A DNA stretch of 64,000 nt from Candidatus Poribacteria bacterium (GCA_022394755.1 JAGFCA010000039.1:62001-126000), one strand, 5' to 3'; counted from the first letter of the stretch, positions 27,729 to 37,593 are shown. Translations and numbers: made by a program. Notes: generated by a model from the letters alone, not told the origin.

Positions 27729-28466
27729 ATGTTTAAAGCAATCACATTTGATTTTTGGCAAACACTGTATGCGGATTCACTTGAGAATTGGCAGAAACGA
27801 CAAGCAATTCGTGTGGGCGAATGTCATAAATACCTTATGAATAAAGGTTATACTTGTAAATTACAAGAAGTGGAGTCTGGGATGGAGGATGCCTATTCAT
27901 TAGTGATGTCTCGGTGGCATGAACATATAGGGGTTTCAGTGGAAACTTGTATGCAGAAGTTTGCTGAAACGGTTGATCTACCACTTACTGATGAAGATAT
28001 TGCTTCTATAATAGATTGTCTTGGTAATGCATTTTTAGCATCACCACCTATTCTTATTCCACATATAAAAAATGTGTTGGCGAGACTTAGTAAAACATAT
28101 CCGATCGGAATAATCTCAGATTCTGCCCTAACACCAGGAACTTATGTGCGAAAGCAGATGGAACGAGATGGTATCTTAGAATATTTTTCAGCGTTGACAT
28201 TTTCAGATGAATGTGATTTTACAAAACCGGAGGTAGTGCAATATCATAGCACATTAGAACAGTTAGGTGCTGAACCTGCTGAGGCTGTACATATTGGAGA
28301 TATTGTGAGAACAGATATTGTTGGTGCGAAAAATGCAGGTATGAAGGCAATTCGGTTCGCGGGGATAAATAAATCAGAGGTGAATGATATACTTAGTGAT
28401 GCAGTAATTGACGACTATAGGGAATTAGAGACAACTATTTCTGAAATTGCTAAAATGAGTGATTAG
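27729..28466 (+). CDS. HAD-superfamily hydrolase
   Basis: A 245-residue protein of the haloacid dehalogenase superfamily. Motif I is FDFWQTL, with the nucleophile Asp but Trp in place of the usual second Asp. Motif II is Ser in GIISDS, motif III is a Lys in FTKPEV, and motif IV is HIGDIVRTDIVGAKNAG. The helical cap lies between motifs I and II. The ATG at 27729 follows AGGAGAA; a TTG one codon earlier is possible. The missing second Asp occurs in many HAD proteins and may indicate a phosphatase with altered acid/base chemistry. The substrate is unknown. Confidence 0.75.
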   Translation: MFKAITFDFWQTLYADSLENWQKRQAIRVGECHKYLMNKGYTCKLQEVESGMEDAYSLVMSRWHEHIGVSVETCMQKFAETVDLPLTDEDIASIIDCLGNAFLASPPILIPHIKNVLARLSKTYPIGIISDSALTPGTYVRKQMERDGILEYFSALTFSDECDFTKPEVVQYHSTLEQLGAEPAEAVHIGDIVRTDIVGAKNAGMKAIRFAGINKSEVNDILSDAVIDDYRELETTISEIAKMSD

Positions 28467-28614
28467 TTTTACTAAGTCCTTATATGGGTTTGATAATAAT
28501 AAGTTTGTATATAGGAGCGGTGAATCAACGGTATGTACGCCTTATGGCGTTCTCCGGGAAACCGAAGCTACCATTCCTGGGTGGACACTAAATTGACGAT
28601 AATGGAGTGGGCCG
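28467..28614 (+). promoter_or_regulatory. Leader of the epimerase gene carrying a structured repeat
   Basis: The 148-base gap contains the GAATCAACGGTATG repeat at 28522-28558, whose stem GTACGCC/GGCGTTC (one mismatch) and outer CGG/CCG pairing are kept. It is followed by GGGAAACCGAAGCTACC as in the other copies. The repeat would be transcribed in the 5' leader, about 55 bases before the start codon. Whether it acts as a regulator is unknown. Confidence 0.45.
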
Positions 28615-29520
28615 ATGAAAAAAGTTTTAGTTACAGGGGCAACAGGGTTCATTGGAAACAGAGTATGTAATGCCCTTAAGGAAAAAGATTATATAGTTGA
28701 TGTTGTTTCTCGAACGCCTGAAAAAGCAAGCAATAAATTAGGCTTTGTAGATGGAATACATGCATGGCAGCCGGAAACAGAACAACTACCGACAGAAGCA
28801 ACATCTGGAATAAATGCTGTTATTCACCTTGCGGGTGAAACTATAGCAGGTAGATGGAATGCGAATAAGAAACGCCGTATTCGTGAGAGTCGCATACTTT
28901 CTACCCGTAACCTTGTTTCCTCCTTTACTCCTGAGACGAAACCGGATGTGTTGATAAATGCATCTGCAATCGGATTATACGGGGATAGTGGGGACGAGAG
29001 TTTTACAGAGGAATCTCCTGTAGGAAAAGATTATCTTGCTGAAGTTTGTCATGAATGGGAAACAGAAGCCGTGAAAGCGCGCGAGTATGGGACACGTGTT
29101 GTATTGATTCGTATTGGACTTGTTCTCGGTTTAGGTGGTGGACTGTTAGATCAGGTGCTTCCACCCTTTAAAATGGGGGTAGGTGGTAAACTTGGAAGTG
29201 GGAATCAGTGGATGTCTTGGATTCATGTGGATGATGTAATAGGTATTGTTATGCATGCCTTAGAGAATGAGGAAATCCAAGGAGCTCTGAATGCAACTGC
29301 TCCCAAACCTGTTAGAAACATAGAGTTTACGAAAACGCTCGGATCAGTACTTCGAAAACCAACCATCTTTCCTGTTCCGATATTTGGATTGAAGATAATG
29401 ATGGGGGAGTTTGCGGATTTTGTAGTGCTCAGTCAAAATGTGCTACCTGAGAAAACTGAAGCGAGTGGCTATCAATTTCGTTTTGAGACTCTTGAATCTG
29501 CCCTAAAAGATCTATTATAA
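28615..29520 (+). CDS. NAD(P)-dependent epimerase of the TIGR01777 (YfcH) family
   Basis: A 301-residue short-chain dehydrogenase-like protein. The Rossmann nucleotide motif is VLVTGATGFIGNRVCNAL. Then come VIHLAGETIAGRWN, INASAIGLYGDSGDE (Ser/Tyr region) and MSWIHVDDVIGIVMHAL, with a C-terminal TIGR01777-type segment. This matches the YfcH/SDR39U1 family, whose substrate is not established. It is followed after 23 bases by the aminotransferase gene on the same strand. Confidence 0.85.
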   Translation: MKKVLVTGATGFIGNRVCNALKEKDYIVDVVSRTPEKASNKLGFVDGIHAWQPETEQLPTEATSGINAVIHLAGETIAGRWNANKKRRIRESRILSTRNLVSSFTPETKPDVLINASAIGLYGDSGDESFTEESPVGKDYLAEVCHEWETEAVKAREYGTRVVLIRIGLVLGLGGGLLDQVLPPFKMGVGGKLGSGNQWMSWIHVDDVIGIVMHALENEEIQGALNATAPKPVRNIEFTKTLGSVLRKPTIFPVPIFGLKIMMGEFADFVVLSQNVLPEKTEASGYQFRFETLESALKDLL

Positions 29521-29543
29521 ACGGAGTACTCCAGTCTCAAGAA

Positions 29544-30881
29544 ATGAAGATTCAAGATATTCTGCTTTCCGAATACGGTAAAGCTTCAAGTGTTCCTTCT
29601 GCTGTCAACCGTATGATGACAGATTTTGCTATAGGTTTTCGAGATGGATACGATATCAATCTCGGGGTGGGTTATGTCAACGAAACAACAATCCCAACTC
29701 AACAGATACTGACTGCCTGTGAAGCGGTGCTTACCAACCCAGTGAAATATCGTGCATCTCTAAATTATGGGGGTTCACAAGGATCTTCTAATCTCATTGA
29801 ATCTATTAAAAGATACCATATTGATAATAAAATTGGTGGTATAAGTCAAGATGTCTTTAACAGCAATGATATAGTAATCGGTGCGAATGGCGCAACCAGT
29901 CTGCTGGATAGTATTACGCACTTACTACCGTCTGGTAATGTCATTACTGCAGATCCAATGTATTACATATATTGTAATGATTTGGATAGAAAAGGTTTTA
30001 ATATTATTGCTATTCCTGAAGATAACGATGGGATTCAAACGGATCAATTAAGAGACAAACTGAAAGAATTAGGTAGAGCAAAGGAAGAAATTCAGTTTTT
30101 CTATGTGGTGACAGTTAACAACCCAAGTTGTACAGTTCTCTCTAATAATCGTAAGAGAGAATTAGTTGAGATTGTCACCCAATTATCTCATGAATTGGGA
30201 CGTAAAATTCCACTCTTTTTCGACAATGCCTATCGCGACCTTATACATGACAATACTGTTGAATCTATGGAATCTGCTTTATGTTATGATGATTTGGGAA
30301 TAGTTTATGAGATTGGAAGCATGTCTAAGATTCTTGCACCAGGTTTACGCATAGGTTATATGATCGGACCTAAAGGAGATTTTCTAAATAGTGTTATCCA
30401 ACGAACAAGCGATATTGGTTTTAGTGCACCCCTTATCAATCAAGAAATAACCAGTTATTTGCTTGATAACGGTATTGAGACTCAAATTGAGAAAGTGAAT
30501 AATGGATATCAACGAAAAGCGAAACAGGTAAAAAAATGGATAGTAGAATTACTCGGTGATAACATCCAAGAGTATTGTGGAGGAAGCGCAGGTTTTTATT
30601 TTTATATTACACTAAAAGATGTTTGCACTGATACAACTTCTGATTTCTTTAAGTTTCTGACGCGAACAACAGGATGTGAGCAGAATGATGGTAGTAAGGA
30701 TGATCCATATCCCAAAGTGATCTATATTCCAGGTGAACACTGTGTGCATCCAACTGGGGATATGGTTGAAATTGGAAAATACCAGTTTCGCATCTCTTAC
30801 GGATTTGAGGAGTTGCCGCAGATTCATACTGCCTTGAAATACATGACATTTGCCATTACATATAGTCAAAAGTGTTTATAG
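29544..30881 (+). CDS. Class I/II PLP aminotransferase
   Basis: A 445-residue fold-type I aminotransferase. It shows the N-terminal INLGVGYVNETTIP segment, the cofactor site GANGATSLLDSI, the Asn/Asp/Tyr positions in NNPSCTVLS and FFDNAYRDLIHD, and the Schiff-base Lys in GSMSKILAPGLRIGYMIGP. It resembles the 2-aminoadipate/KAT and MocR-type aminotransferases but has no DNA-binding domain. The substrate is unknown. The ORF ends 89 bases before the convergent WD40 gene. Confidence 0.8.
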   Translation: MKIQDILLSEYGKASSVPSAVNRMMTDFAIGFRDGYDINLGVGYVNETTIPTQQILTACEAVLTNPVKYRASLNYGGSQGSSNLIESIKRYHIDNKIGGISQDVFNSNDIVIGANGATSLLDSITHLLPSGNVITADPMYYIYCNDLDRKGFNIIAIPEDNDGIQTDQLRDKLKELGRAKEEIQFFYVVTVNNPSCTVLSNNRKRELVEIVTQLSHELGRKIPLFFDNAYRDLIHDNTVESMESALCYDDLGIVYEIGSMSKILAPGLRIGYMIGPKGDFLNSVIQRTSDIGFSAPLINQEITSYLLDNGIETQIEKVNNGYQRKAKQVKKWIVELLGDNIQEYCGGSAGFYFYITLKDVCTDTTSDFFKFLTRTTGCEQNDGSKDDPYPKVIYIPGEHCVHPTGDMVEIGKYQFRISYGFEELPQIHTALKYMTFAITYSQKCL

Positions 30882-30969
30882 AATTGACGGAATGATTCAA
30901 TCTAACGCAATCTGATAAGTAAGTTGCGTGATACGGAGATAGTATAATAAATAATGTTGTGGATGGATA

Positions 30970-32871
30970 CTAATTGGGAGGTGTTGAAGCGGTGTTCCAT
31001 AGATACACGATGCCATCGTTTGCGGTGCTCACCACGGTTTTTCCATCTGACACAAACGCAACAAAATTCACCATACCTTTATGTCCCTCGAATGTTTGCT
31101 GAACCAGTCCAGTGTTAACATCATATAGAGTAACATTACCATTTGAACTACCAGTTACTATTGTTTTTCCGTCCGGTCTGTAAGCGAGGCTATTGATACG
31201 TCTTTCATGACCACTAATAATTTTTTTCTGCTCACCAGTTTCTACATCCCAGAAATAAATATTCGGTGTGTTATCAATAGTAGCAACTGTTTTCCCATCT
31301 GGACTGTATGCCACGCTTGAGACATTTCCATCATGTCCATTAAGAACTTGCAATTGATCGCCAGTCTCTGCATTCCAAAGACGTGCAGTTTTATCTGTAC
31401 TTCCACTTACGACTGTTTTTCCATCTGGACTATACGCGATACTTGAGACACTTTCATCATGTCCAGTCAACACCCTAAAATTTTCACCAGTTTCTGCATA
31501 CCAAATACGAATAGTCTTGTCTTTACTTCCGCTAACGATTGTCTTACCGTCTGCACTTATATCAACACATAATACATAGTCGTCATGACCTCTAATCACT
31601 TTCTTTTCTATACCTGTGTCAACATCCCAAAGACAGATTACATTTGCTGAATTTGCTGTGACGATAGTTTTTTCATCTGGTGTAATCGCGATATCAAAAA
31701 CATAATTCATTCGGTTTTTTTTGAATTTATTTTGGATTGTACCAGTATCAGAATTCCAAAAACATATATTCCGATCATTACCTGCTGTGATGATCGTTTT
31801 CCCATCATCGCTACTGGTGAAACAGTGGAATTCACCAAAATAATCATCAAATGTATGTATCTGATTTCCAGAAAAGACTTCCCAGATACGGATAGTGTTG
31901 TCTCTTCCAGCACTTGCCCCTGTACGCATATCTGGACTTAAGGCGATATGGGTGACTCCATTCTGATGTATTGGGTAGATGTACCTAAGTTTTCGTAAGT
32001 GTGTGTCGTATAGAGAGATATTGCCTGTATAACTGCCACTACTTAATATTTTTCCATCTGGACTGAAACTCAGGGCAGTAACTGCCTCATTATTTAATAT
32101 TAATGTATGATTTAGTTCTCCTATGTCTGTGTTCCATAAACGGATGGTGCTATCCATACCAGCACTTGCTAATAAATTGCTATTCGGACTGTAGGCGGCT
32201 AAATGGGGTAATTTACTGTGTCCTTGAAGGATACGGGTCTGTTTTTTAAGGTATGTATCAATTACAGAGATGGTATTATCAGCTTGTCCGAATGCTATTG
32301 TAAGGGAATTTCGATTGATTGCGATGCTCCAAATTGGAGTTGTTACTACTGCTTGATCTTGATGTATATCTTTATCCATACCTGAGTCTATATCCAATAA
32401 ACGTACTTTTCCCGAATGATCTACAATTGCAAGGATATTACCATCCGTATTAAAAGTAATGTTAATGATTGGAGGTGATGGTCCATATTGTTGTATATGT
32501 TCTCCGGTTTTAGCATTCCATAAATGAACTGTATTATCTTTACCAGAACTTGCCAGAAGGTTTCCTTCTGAACTAAAACTTATGTGTTTAACAATATGAT
32601 TGTGTTTTCTAAGCAAAGTAATTGGCTGATAGCTAATAGGATCAATAAGCCAAATACCTATTGAAGTTGCAGCAGCAAAACGTGTACCGTCAGCAGCAAA
32701 TTCAATTTCTTTGACAATACCTTTACCAAGACGAGTAATCGCTCTATCTGGTAAGTTATAGGGTGTTATTTCCTTATGGGCGAAAATACAAGGACTATAA
32801 AGAACCGAAGCTAAGAATAATGTTAAAAAGTTGGTATAGAGAAGTCTTTTTATTTCAATGGGGTTATTCAA
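30970..32871 (-). CDS. Exported WD40-repeat protein with about 14 blades
   Basis: A 633-residue protein with a hydrophobic N-terminus (YTNFLTLFLASVLYSPCIFA) that looks like a signal peptide ending before HKEITPY. The rest is built of about 14 WD40 units. Units 9 to 13 are the cleanest (GHDDYVLCVDISADGKTIVS, GHDESVSSIAYSPDGKTVVS), while the first eight are more diverged. Fourteen blades fit two seven-bladed propellers. It has no enzymatic domain, and a protein-binding role outside the cytoplasm is inferred. The clean repeats near the C-terminus suggest recent internal duplication. Confidence 0.85.
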   Translation of the reverse strand: MNNPIEIKRLLYTNFLTLFLASVLYSPCIFAHKEITPYNLPDRAITRLGKGIVKEIEFAADGTRFAAATSIGIWLIDPISYQPITLLRKHNHIVKHISFSSEGNLLASSGKDNTVHLWNAKTGEHIQQYGPSPPIINITFNTDGNILAIVDHSGKVRLLDIDSGMDKDIHQDQAVVTTPIWSIAINRNSLTIAFGQADNTISVIDTYLKKQTRILQGHSKLPHLAAYSPNSNLLASAGMDSTIRLWNTDIGELNHTLILNNEAVTALSFSPDGKILSSGSYTGNISLYDTHLRKLRYIYPIHQNGVTHIALSPDMRTGASAGRDNTIRIWEVFSGNQIHTFDDYFGEFHCFTSSDDGKTIITAGNDRNICFWNSDTGTIQNKFKKNRMNYVFDIAITPDEKTIVTANSANVICLWDVDTGIEKKVIRGHDDYVLCVDISADGKTIVSGSKDKTIRIWYAETGENFRVLTGHDESVSSIAYSPDGKTVVSGSTDKTARLWNAETGDQLQVLNGHDGNVSSVAYSPDGKTVATIDNTPNIYFWDVETGEQKKIISGHERRINSLAYRPDGKTIVTGSSNGNVTLYDVNTGLVQQTFEGHKGMVNFVAFVSDGKTVVSTANDGIVYLWNTASTPPN

Positions 32872-33386
32872 AAGATGTATCCAAAAATCTAAGGTATTAT
32901 GATTATTTAAAATATGTGTAAATGATTAATATAGTATACCTATACTGACATTTAATAACAATAAGATAAGACATTATGTGCTGAATATTCGGGAATTATA
33001 AGTGTTGAAATGTGATTTATTTAGTTTCCTTCTAATATCTTATGAGTGTAAAAGAAATAAAGAAAATACTTCTAAGATATCTAATAAATCATTTAGGTAT
33101 ATAAGTAGTACAGTTCGGGTTTCCAACCATCCAGCAAATTTTACTCATCACAGATTTAGCTGATTATTATGAAGAAAGTATTTACAGTCATTTCTTATTT
33201 TCTTATTCAGTCTTTATAGGGATTATGTGGTATTATCTTGTGGTACCATTTCTATTTTATATCACACTTGGAGAATCAGACGTGAAGCATCGAATGCATG
33301 GAGACTTAATAGAGTTCTATGATATTGCTTGAGAAGCGTCTAAAGGAATTGAACTTGGGTATCATATTACTCAGGAGATAATTAGT
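32872..33386. other. AT-rich intergenic region upstream of the WD40 gene
   Basis: About 500 bases with no credible gene. A short frame from 33170 (MKKVFTVISYFLIQSL, then stop) looks like an isolated signal peptide and continues in frame with a hydrophobic stretch after the stop, so it may be the remnant of a small exported protein. No repeat or clear promoter was recognised. Confidence 0.35.
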
Positions 33387-33590
33387 ATGAAAGTAGCAAA
33401 AGCAAGTGAATACGGATTCTGGATAATTCCTGTATTGGAGATTTATACGGTTTATGGCGTGTGCTACCGTATCGACAAAAGTTCAGAAGTACATAATTTT
33501 GTGTTTCAAGTATTTAAAACAGAAAAGATTATAGATCCTATAAAACTTCTCTATCTAAACCTAAGATCCGATTATATTAAATTTTTATAG
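33387..33590 (+). CDS. Possible small hypothetical protein
   Basis: A 67-residue frame starting with ATG behind CAGGAG at a workable distance. It begins MKVAKASEYGFWIIPVLEIY and shows no motif I recognise. It stands alone between the WD40 gene and the SAM hydrolase gene, in sequence that otherwise looks decayed. It could equally be a gene fragment or chance. Confidence 0.25.
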   Translation: MKVAKASEYGFWIIPVLEIYTVYGVCYRIDKSSEVHNFVFQVFKTEKIIDPIKLLYLNLRSDYIKFL

Positions 33591-33776
33591 GTTCCCTAAA
33601 CGATTGTATGCGTCAACGAAGAATAATTAAAGGCAATACCAGTAACTATAAATCAGGTTTTTAGATGTATAATTGTCTATTGCCTTGTTGCTAATTTTGC
33701 TGCTCATGGCAATGTGTTTGATACTTTGAATTTCTGTGGTAATATTCGGAAAACACTGCTTAATTAATAACTGCCA

Positions 33777-34643
33777 CTAAACTTGTTTGTGTACCAGTAC
33801 CGTGTCACCGATTTTTTGACCTAAATAGGAAGATGCGTTTCCCATATTCACAGCAATTTCTAATAATCCGAAACTGCTGATGATGGCTAACAGGGTTCCC
33901 GCTTCTGATTCTGTGTAAGTACTATTTAATCTGTTTATGCTGGTATTTCCCACCGAAATTTCAAAGTCTACAACTTCTACATGTCTGTCAAGTTCTCTTA
34001 TCCCTTCCGTTTCTGATGTAGATGATAACAGAAAGGATGTTAGTACGTTTTCAGTTATATTTGTTATCAAATTTCCGAAACTATCCACACTTATGACTTC
34101 TCCAGTAAGTGTGTTTTCTGTGATGGCAAGAGCCGGAATAGGTAGTCGTACGAGGTCTGTTGTAGTTTTTCCTATCTTATCAGGTGTGATTCCGAGTGAT
34201 AGGTGTGCGGCAACCGGCGCGAATATATCTCGACCATGAAATGTATTACAGACTCGTGGTAATAGGTAATCGGGGTTTTGGATAACTACGGCTTCAGTGA
34301 GTGGTTTATTCTTACTTTCGTTATCTTGTAGAAGATAGCTTAGTACACCATTATTCGGACATACAAAGCATGCTGTTTCTGTATGAAAAACAATTGCTTC
34401 ACGATCACTTCCAACACCTGGGTCTACTACGATTATATGGATTGTGTCTTTTGGGAAGAATCTGTATGCAGCGTTGATTGAAAATGCTGCTTCGCGAATA
34501 TTCTGTGGTGTAATGGAATGTGTAATATCTACAATTTTTGCGTTGGGGTTTATGTTTAGGATTACACCTTTCATAACTCCGACATATACATCACTTGTGC
34601 CAAAATCGGTTGTTAGTGTAATAATGGGGGAAGAATTATGCAT
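33777..34643 (-). CDS. S-adenosyl-L-methionine hydrolase (adenosine-forming), DUF62 family
   Basis: A 288-residue member of the DUF62 family, which hydrolyses SAM to adenosine and methionine (the halogenase relatives are distinguished by an insert). Visible motifs are TLTTDFGTSDVYVGVMKG (N-terminal Asp binding the ribose), IVVDPGVGSDREAI, NTFHGRDIFAPVAAHLS and EVISVDSFGNLITNI. It is a single gene; a strong inverted repeat just upstream insulates it from the isomerase-like gene. Confidence 0.9.
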   Translation of the reverse strand: MHNSSPIITLTTDFGTSDVYVGVMKGVILNINPNAKIVDITHSITPQNIREAAFSINAAYRFFPKDTIHIIVVDPGVGSDREAIVFHTETACFVCPNNGVLSYLLQDNESKNKPLTEAVVIQNPDYLLPRVCNTFHGRDIFAPVAAHLSLGITPDKIGKTTTDLVRLPIPALAITENTLTGEVISVDSFGNLITNITENVLTSFLLSSTSETEGIRELDRHVEVVDFEISVGNTSINRLNSTYTESEAGTLLAIISSFGLLEIAVNMGNASSYLGQKIGDTVLVHKQV

Positions 34644-34665
34644 TCTGATGTGTTGTAAGATAATT

Positions 34666-34704
34666 AATAATATACGCCGAGACAGAATCTCAGCGTATAT
34701 TATT
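34666..34704 (-). terminator. Long inverted repeat after the TIM-barrel isomerase gene
   Basis: AATAATATACGC at 34666-34677 and its exact complement at 34693-34704. The inner GAGA/TCTC extends the stem with one mismatch. It is followed on the minus strand by a T-rich run. It lies 33 bases after the isomerase stop and 23 bases before the SAM hydrolase start, so it could end the first transcript or control entry into the second. Confidence 0.7.
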
Positions 34705-34736
34705 CTTAATCTGGAAAGAGGTGTATTAGTTCATCA

Positions 34737-35534
34737 CTATAGGTTTTCTTCCATCCATTTGTAACTCTTTCGTTGTCCAGTTCCGTCGTTTTCTCGTCCT
34801 TCATATTCACAACACCAGACACCATCGTAATCAGCATCTCTTAGACATTGTATTGCTTTAGTAAGATCAATTTCACCTTCGCCAAGTGCTTCACCTTTGT
34901 AATCTCCACGTGAACCTGTTCCATCTTTGAGATGTGTATGTAGTGTATATGGTGCAATGATTTCATAGAATCTACCAACTGTATCTAAATCGTGTCCTGC
35001 CCAACGGTAGTTCATTGTATCCATATTTGCCCCGACATGCTTTGACCCAACGGTTTCAAATAGTTCAACTTGTAAATCACCATCGTTAGTGACAAGACCG
35101 TGGTTATCAACAGCTAAATATACGTCATCCCTTTCGGCAAATTCCAAGCATCTTTTTAGACACCCAGCCATTGCTTCAACCCAACGGTTTTCTGGCACAG
35201 AATCCTTCATAGCCCCACCCTCAGTTCGTAATACCGAAGTGCCAATGAGTTTTGCCAATCCTGCGATCCGTTCCATCCGTTCAACTTGAGCCTTAATAGC
35301 ATCTTCTTCTAATACAACAAAGTCGTTTCCTGCGGAGAGTGCAGAGGCTTGGAGTCCATAGGACTCTAATAATTTTCTAACCTCTTCCGCATTTTTTTCT
35401 GGGTCTGTATCTGCGTTCCATACATCCCCAAGTCCAAGTTCGACATAACCGAAACCTGTTTCGCTTGTGAATTTTAGAAATTCATCTAACGATTTCCCTG
35501 CATAATTATAGTGAATTAATCCGAGTTTAGACAT
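34737..35534 (-). CDS. Sugar phosphate isomerase/epimerase, xylose isomerase-like TIM barrel
   Basis: A 265-residue AP-endonuclease-2/xylose-isomerase-like barrel. The strand ends carry the expected metal ligands: YVELGLGD near the start, VDNHG in the middle (His), NMDTMNYRWAG (Asp), HTHLKDG (His and Lys) and CCEYEGR near the end (Glu). It lacks a signal peptide. Family members act on sugars or myo-inositol derivatives; the substrate here is unknown. It is divergent from mqnE. Confidence 0.8.
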   Translation of the reverse strand: MSKLGLIHYNYAGKSLDEFLKFTSETGFGYVELGLGDVWNADTDPEKNAEEVRKLLESYGLQASALSAGNDFVVLEEDAIKAQVERMERIAGLAKLIGTSVLRTEGGAMKDSVPENRWVEAMAGCLKRCLEFAERDDVYLAVDNHGLVTNDGDLQVELFETVGSKHVGANMDTMNYRWAGHDLDTVGRFYEIIAPYTLHTHLKDGTGSRGDYKGEALGEGEIDLTKAIQCLRDADYDGVWCCEYEGRENDGTGQRKSYKWMEENL

Positions 35535-35587
35535 GATTTGAGCTTATCCTCTTTGTAAGTTTTCTGGAATCTTCATAGTATTTATGC

Positions 35588-35593
35588 TATAAT
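35588..35593 (+). promoter_or_regulatory. Putative -10 box for the mqnE-mqnA operon
   Basis: A perfect TATAAT preceded by TATGC, 57 bases before the mqnE start codon. At the expected distance upstream lies only TGGAAT, a poor -35 box. The call rests on the -10 hexamer and its position in a divergent gap. Confidence 0.35.
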
Positions 35594-35650
35594 ACTCATA
35601 TTAAAGTTAACAGTCAAGCAGTTTTTAGATATAGATTTATAGGAAAAATA

Positions 35651-36787
35651 ATGGAGAAATATAACCTATTTACGGATCAAAAATTAGCACCAATCTACGA
35701 AAAGGTTCAAGCCGAAGAACGGCTTTCTTTTGATGAAGGTGTAGCACTTTATGAAAGCTCCGATATCACCGGAGTAGGTTTCATAGCAAACTTTGTGCGC
35801 GAACGTCTTAACGGGAATGTAGCCTACTATAATATCAACCAACATATAGATTACTCAAATGTATGTATTTTACATGCCCGGTGTCATTTTTGTGCCTTCG
35901 CTCGTAAGAACATGGAAACAGAAGGGGCATGGGAAATGAGTGTGGATGAATTTTTAGATAAAGCCATGTATTCTATTGAACATGGATGTACAGAAATTCA
36001 TAGTGTTGGAGGTTTACACCCGAAATTACCCTTTGACTACTATCTTGATATGATTCGTGGTTTAAAGGAACGAATGCCAGATGTACATCTGAAGTTTTTT
36101 ACTGCCGTTGAAATACATCATTTTTCACGCATATTTAAAATGTCTATTGAAGAAGTATTGATACAACTGCGTGAGGCAGGTTTAGATTCGTTGCCGGGTG
36201 GTGGAGCGGAGATATTTGCTGAAGAGACTCGAGAGAAAATATGTCCGGGTAAACTGAGTGCAGAAGGATGGCTTGAAGTTCATGATATCGCACATCGTCA
36301 AGGAATTTCTACCAATGCTACTATGCTCTATGGACATCTTGAAACAAATGAGGATCGGGTTGATCATCTTATACGTTTAAGAGAACAACAAGATAAATCT
36401 GAAGGGTTCGTTACATTTATTCCTCTTGCCTTCCATCCAGCGAATACACGTATGGCGTATTTGCCTTCAACAACGGGTTTAACCGACCTTCGGAACATTG
36501 CTGTATCACGTCTTATGTTGGATAACTTTCCACATATAAAAGTTTATTGGATTATGACAGGGTTAAAAACTGCACAAGTTGCACTCCGATTTGGTGCAGA
36601 TGATATTGATGGTACAGTCACAGAAGAAAAGATAACGCACATGGCAGGTGCGGATACACCTGAAGCAGTGTCTGTGGAATCACTTACACAACTTATTCAG
36701 GAAGCAGGATATGTACCTGTTGAACGTGATACACTATATAATGAAATTATTCGTGAGGGGGATAGGTGGTACAGAAAAGCCGCATAA
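35651..36787 (+). CDS. mqnE: Aminofutalosine synthase (radical SAM, futalosine pathway)
   Basis: A 378-residue radical SAM enzyme. Features are the NVAYYNINQHIDYSNVC segment, an iron-sulphur motif with Cys72, Cys78 and Cys81, EIHSVGGLHPKLPFDYY and LPGGGAEIFAEETREKICPGK, which match MqnE. The product, aminofutalosine, feeds menaquinone synthesis. The cluster spacing is C-x5-C-x2-C rather than the usual radical SAM C-x3-C-x2-C. The next gene, mqnA, makes its substrate and overlaps it by 22 bases. MqnB, MqnC and MqnD are not in the window. Confidence 0.88.
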   Translation: MEKYNLFTDQKLAPIYEKVQAEERLSFDEGVALYESSDITGVGFIANFVRERLNGNVAYYNINQHIDYSNVCILHARCHFCAFARKNMETEGAWEMSVDEFLDKAMYSIEHGCTEIHSVGGLHPKLPFDYYLDMIRGLKERMPDVHLKFFTAVEIHHFSRIFKMSIEEVLIQLREAGLDSLPGGGAEIFAEETREKICPGKLSAEGWLEVHDIAHRQGISTNATMLYGHLETNEDRVDHLIRLREQQDKSEGFVTFIPLAFHPANTRMAYLPSTTGLTDLRNIAVSRLMLDNFPHIKVYWIMTGLKTAQVALRFGADDIDGTVTEEKITHMAGADTPEAVSVESLTQLIQEAGYVPVERDTLYNEIIREGDRWYRKAA

Positions 36788-37593
36788 GGGTCGGCGCAGT
36801 GTCTTTTTTGAATACCAAACCCCTAATCTATCCGCTCTTGAATGGAGAGATTACATCTGACGATATTCTTCTTAGTTTAGATGTACCGAGTCGTTTAGCT
36901 ACACTCTTAAGTAATGGTGAATTAGAAGTTGGATTGATTCCGATAGTAGAGTATTTTAGAGCAAACAGTCTTGGAGCAGACTATAGGATTATACCTAATA
37001 TTGGAATAGTTTCCAGAGGTAGTGTCTTTAGTATACAATTATACAGCCATGTTCCGATTTCAGATATAAAAAGCATAGCGTTAGATACGAGTTCTAAATC
37101 ATCTATCGCCCTATTACAGATATTGTTTGCAGAAAAATATAATAGGTTGCCAACTTTTACTGCCTGCGAACCTATAGTTGACCCAAATGAGATTGATACT
37201 GATGCCATTTTGTTGATTGGGGATGCAGCATTAAAAAACCTTGATGCAACTGATTACAGTATTGATCTTGGTGCAGAGTGGCATGGGTTGACTGGTTTGC
37301 CTTTTGTATATGCTTGTTGGGTGGCAAGAGGAAATGTAGAACTTGGAAATGTGCCGAATTTACTCTTAGAAGCTAAAGATCTTGGTATTAAGCGTATACC
37401 TGAAATTGCCAGTCTTGAATCGAATAAACTACAATTATCTGAATCCCTTTGTAGAAAGTATTTGGACCAACATATTCATTACGAAACAGATGAATCAGCG
37501 ATTGAAGGTTTGAAAAGATTCCATAGTTTAGCAGTTAAACATCAGATTCTAAAACCCGGCAGCAAATTGATTTTTTTGGATGTGCCTTCGTGA
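36766..37593 (+). CDS. mqnA: Chorismate dehydratase
   Basis: A 275-residue MqnA/MqnD-fold protein. It begins IRVGAVSFLNTKPLIYPLL, contains DVPSRLATLLSNGELEVGLI and VSRGSVFSIQLYS, and has GLTGLPFVYACWVARG in the second half, all typical of MqnA. It dehydrates chorismate to 3-enolpyruvyl-benzoate, the first committed step of the futalosine route to menaquinone. The GTG start at 36766 lies behind GGGGGATA inside the 3' end of mqnE. Confidence 0.9.
   Translation: MVQKSRIRVGAVSFLNTKPLIYPLLNGEITSDDILLSLDVPSRLATLLSNGELEVGLIPIVEYFRANSLGADYRIIPNIGIVSRGSVFSIQLYSHVPISDIKSIALDTSSKSSIALLQILFAEKYNRLPTFTACEPIVDPNEIDTDAILLIGDAALKNLDATDYSIDLGAEWHGLTGLPFVYACWVARGNVELGNVPNLLLEAKDLGIKRIPEIASLESNKLQLSESLCRKYLDQHIHYETDESAIEGLKRFHSLAVKHQILKPGSKLIFLDVPS

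Noticed and set aside
27729..28466. HAD protein as a degraded pseudogene because the second motif I Asp is Trp
   Set aside because: The other motifs and the frame are intact, and the substitution occurs in many HAD proteins.
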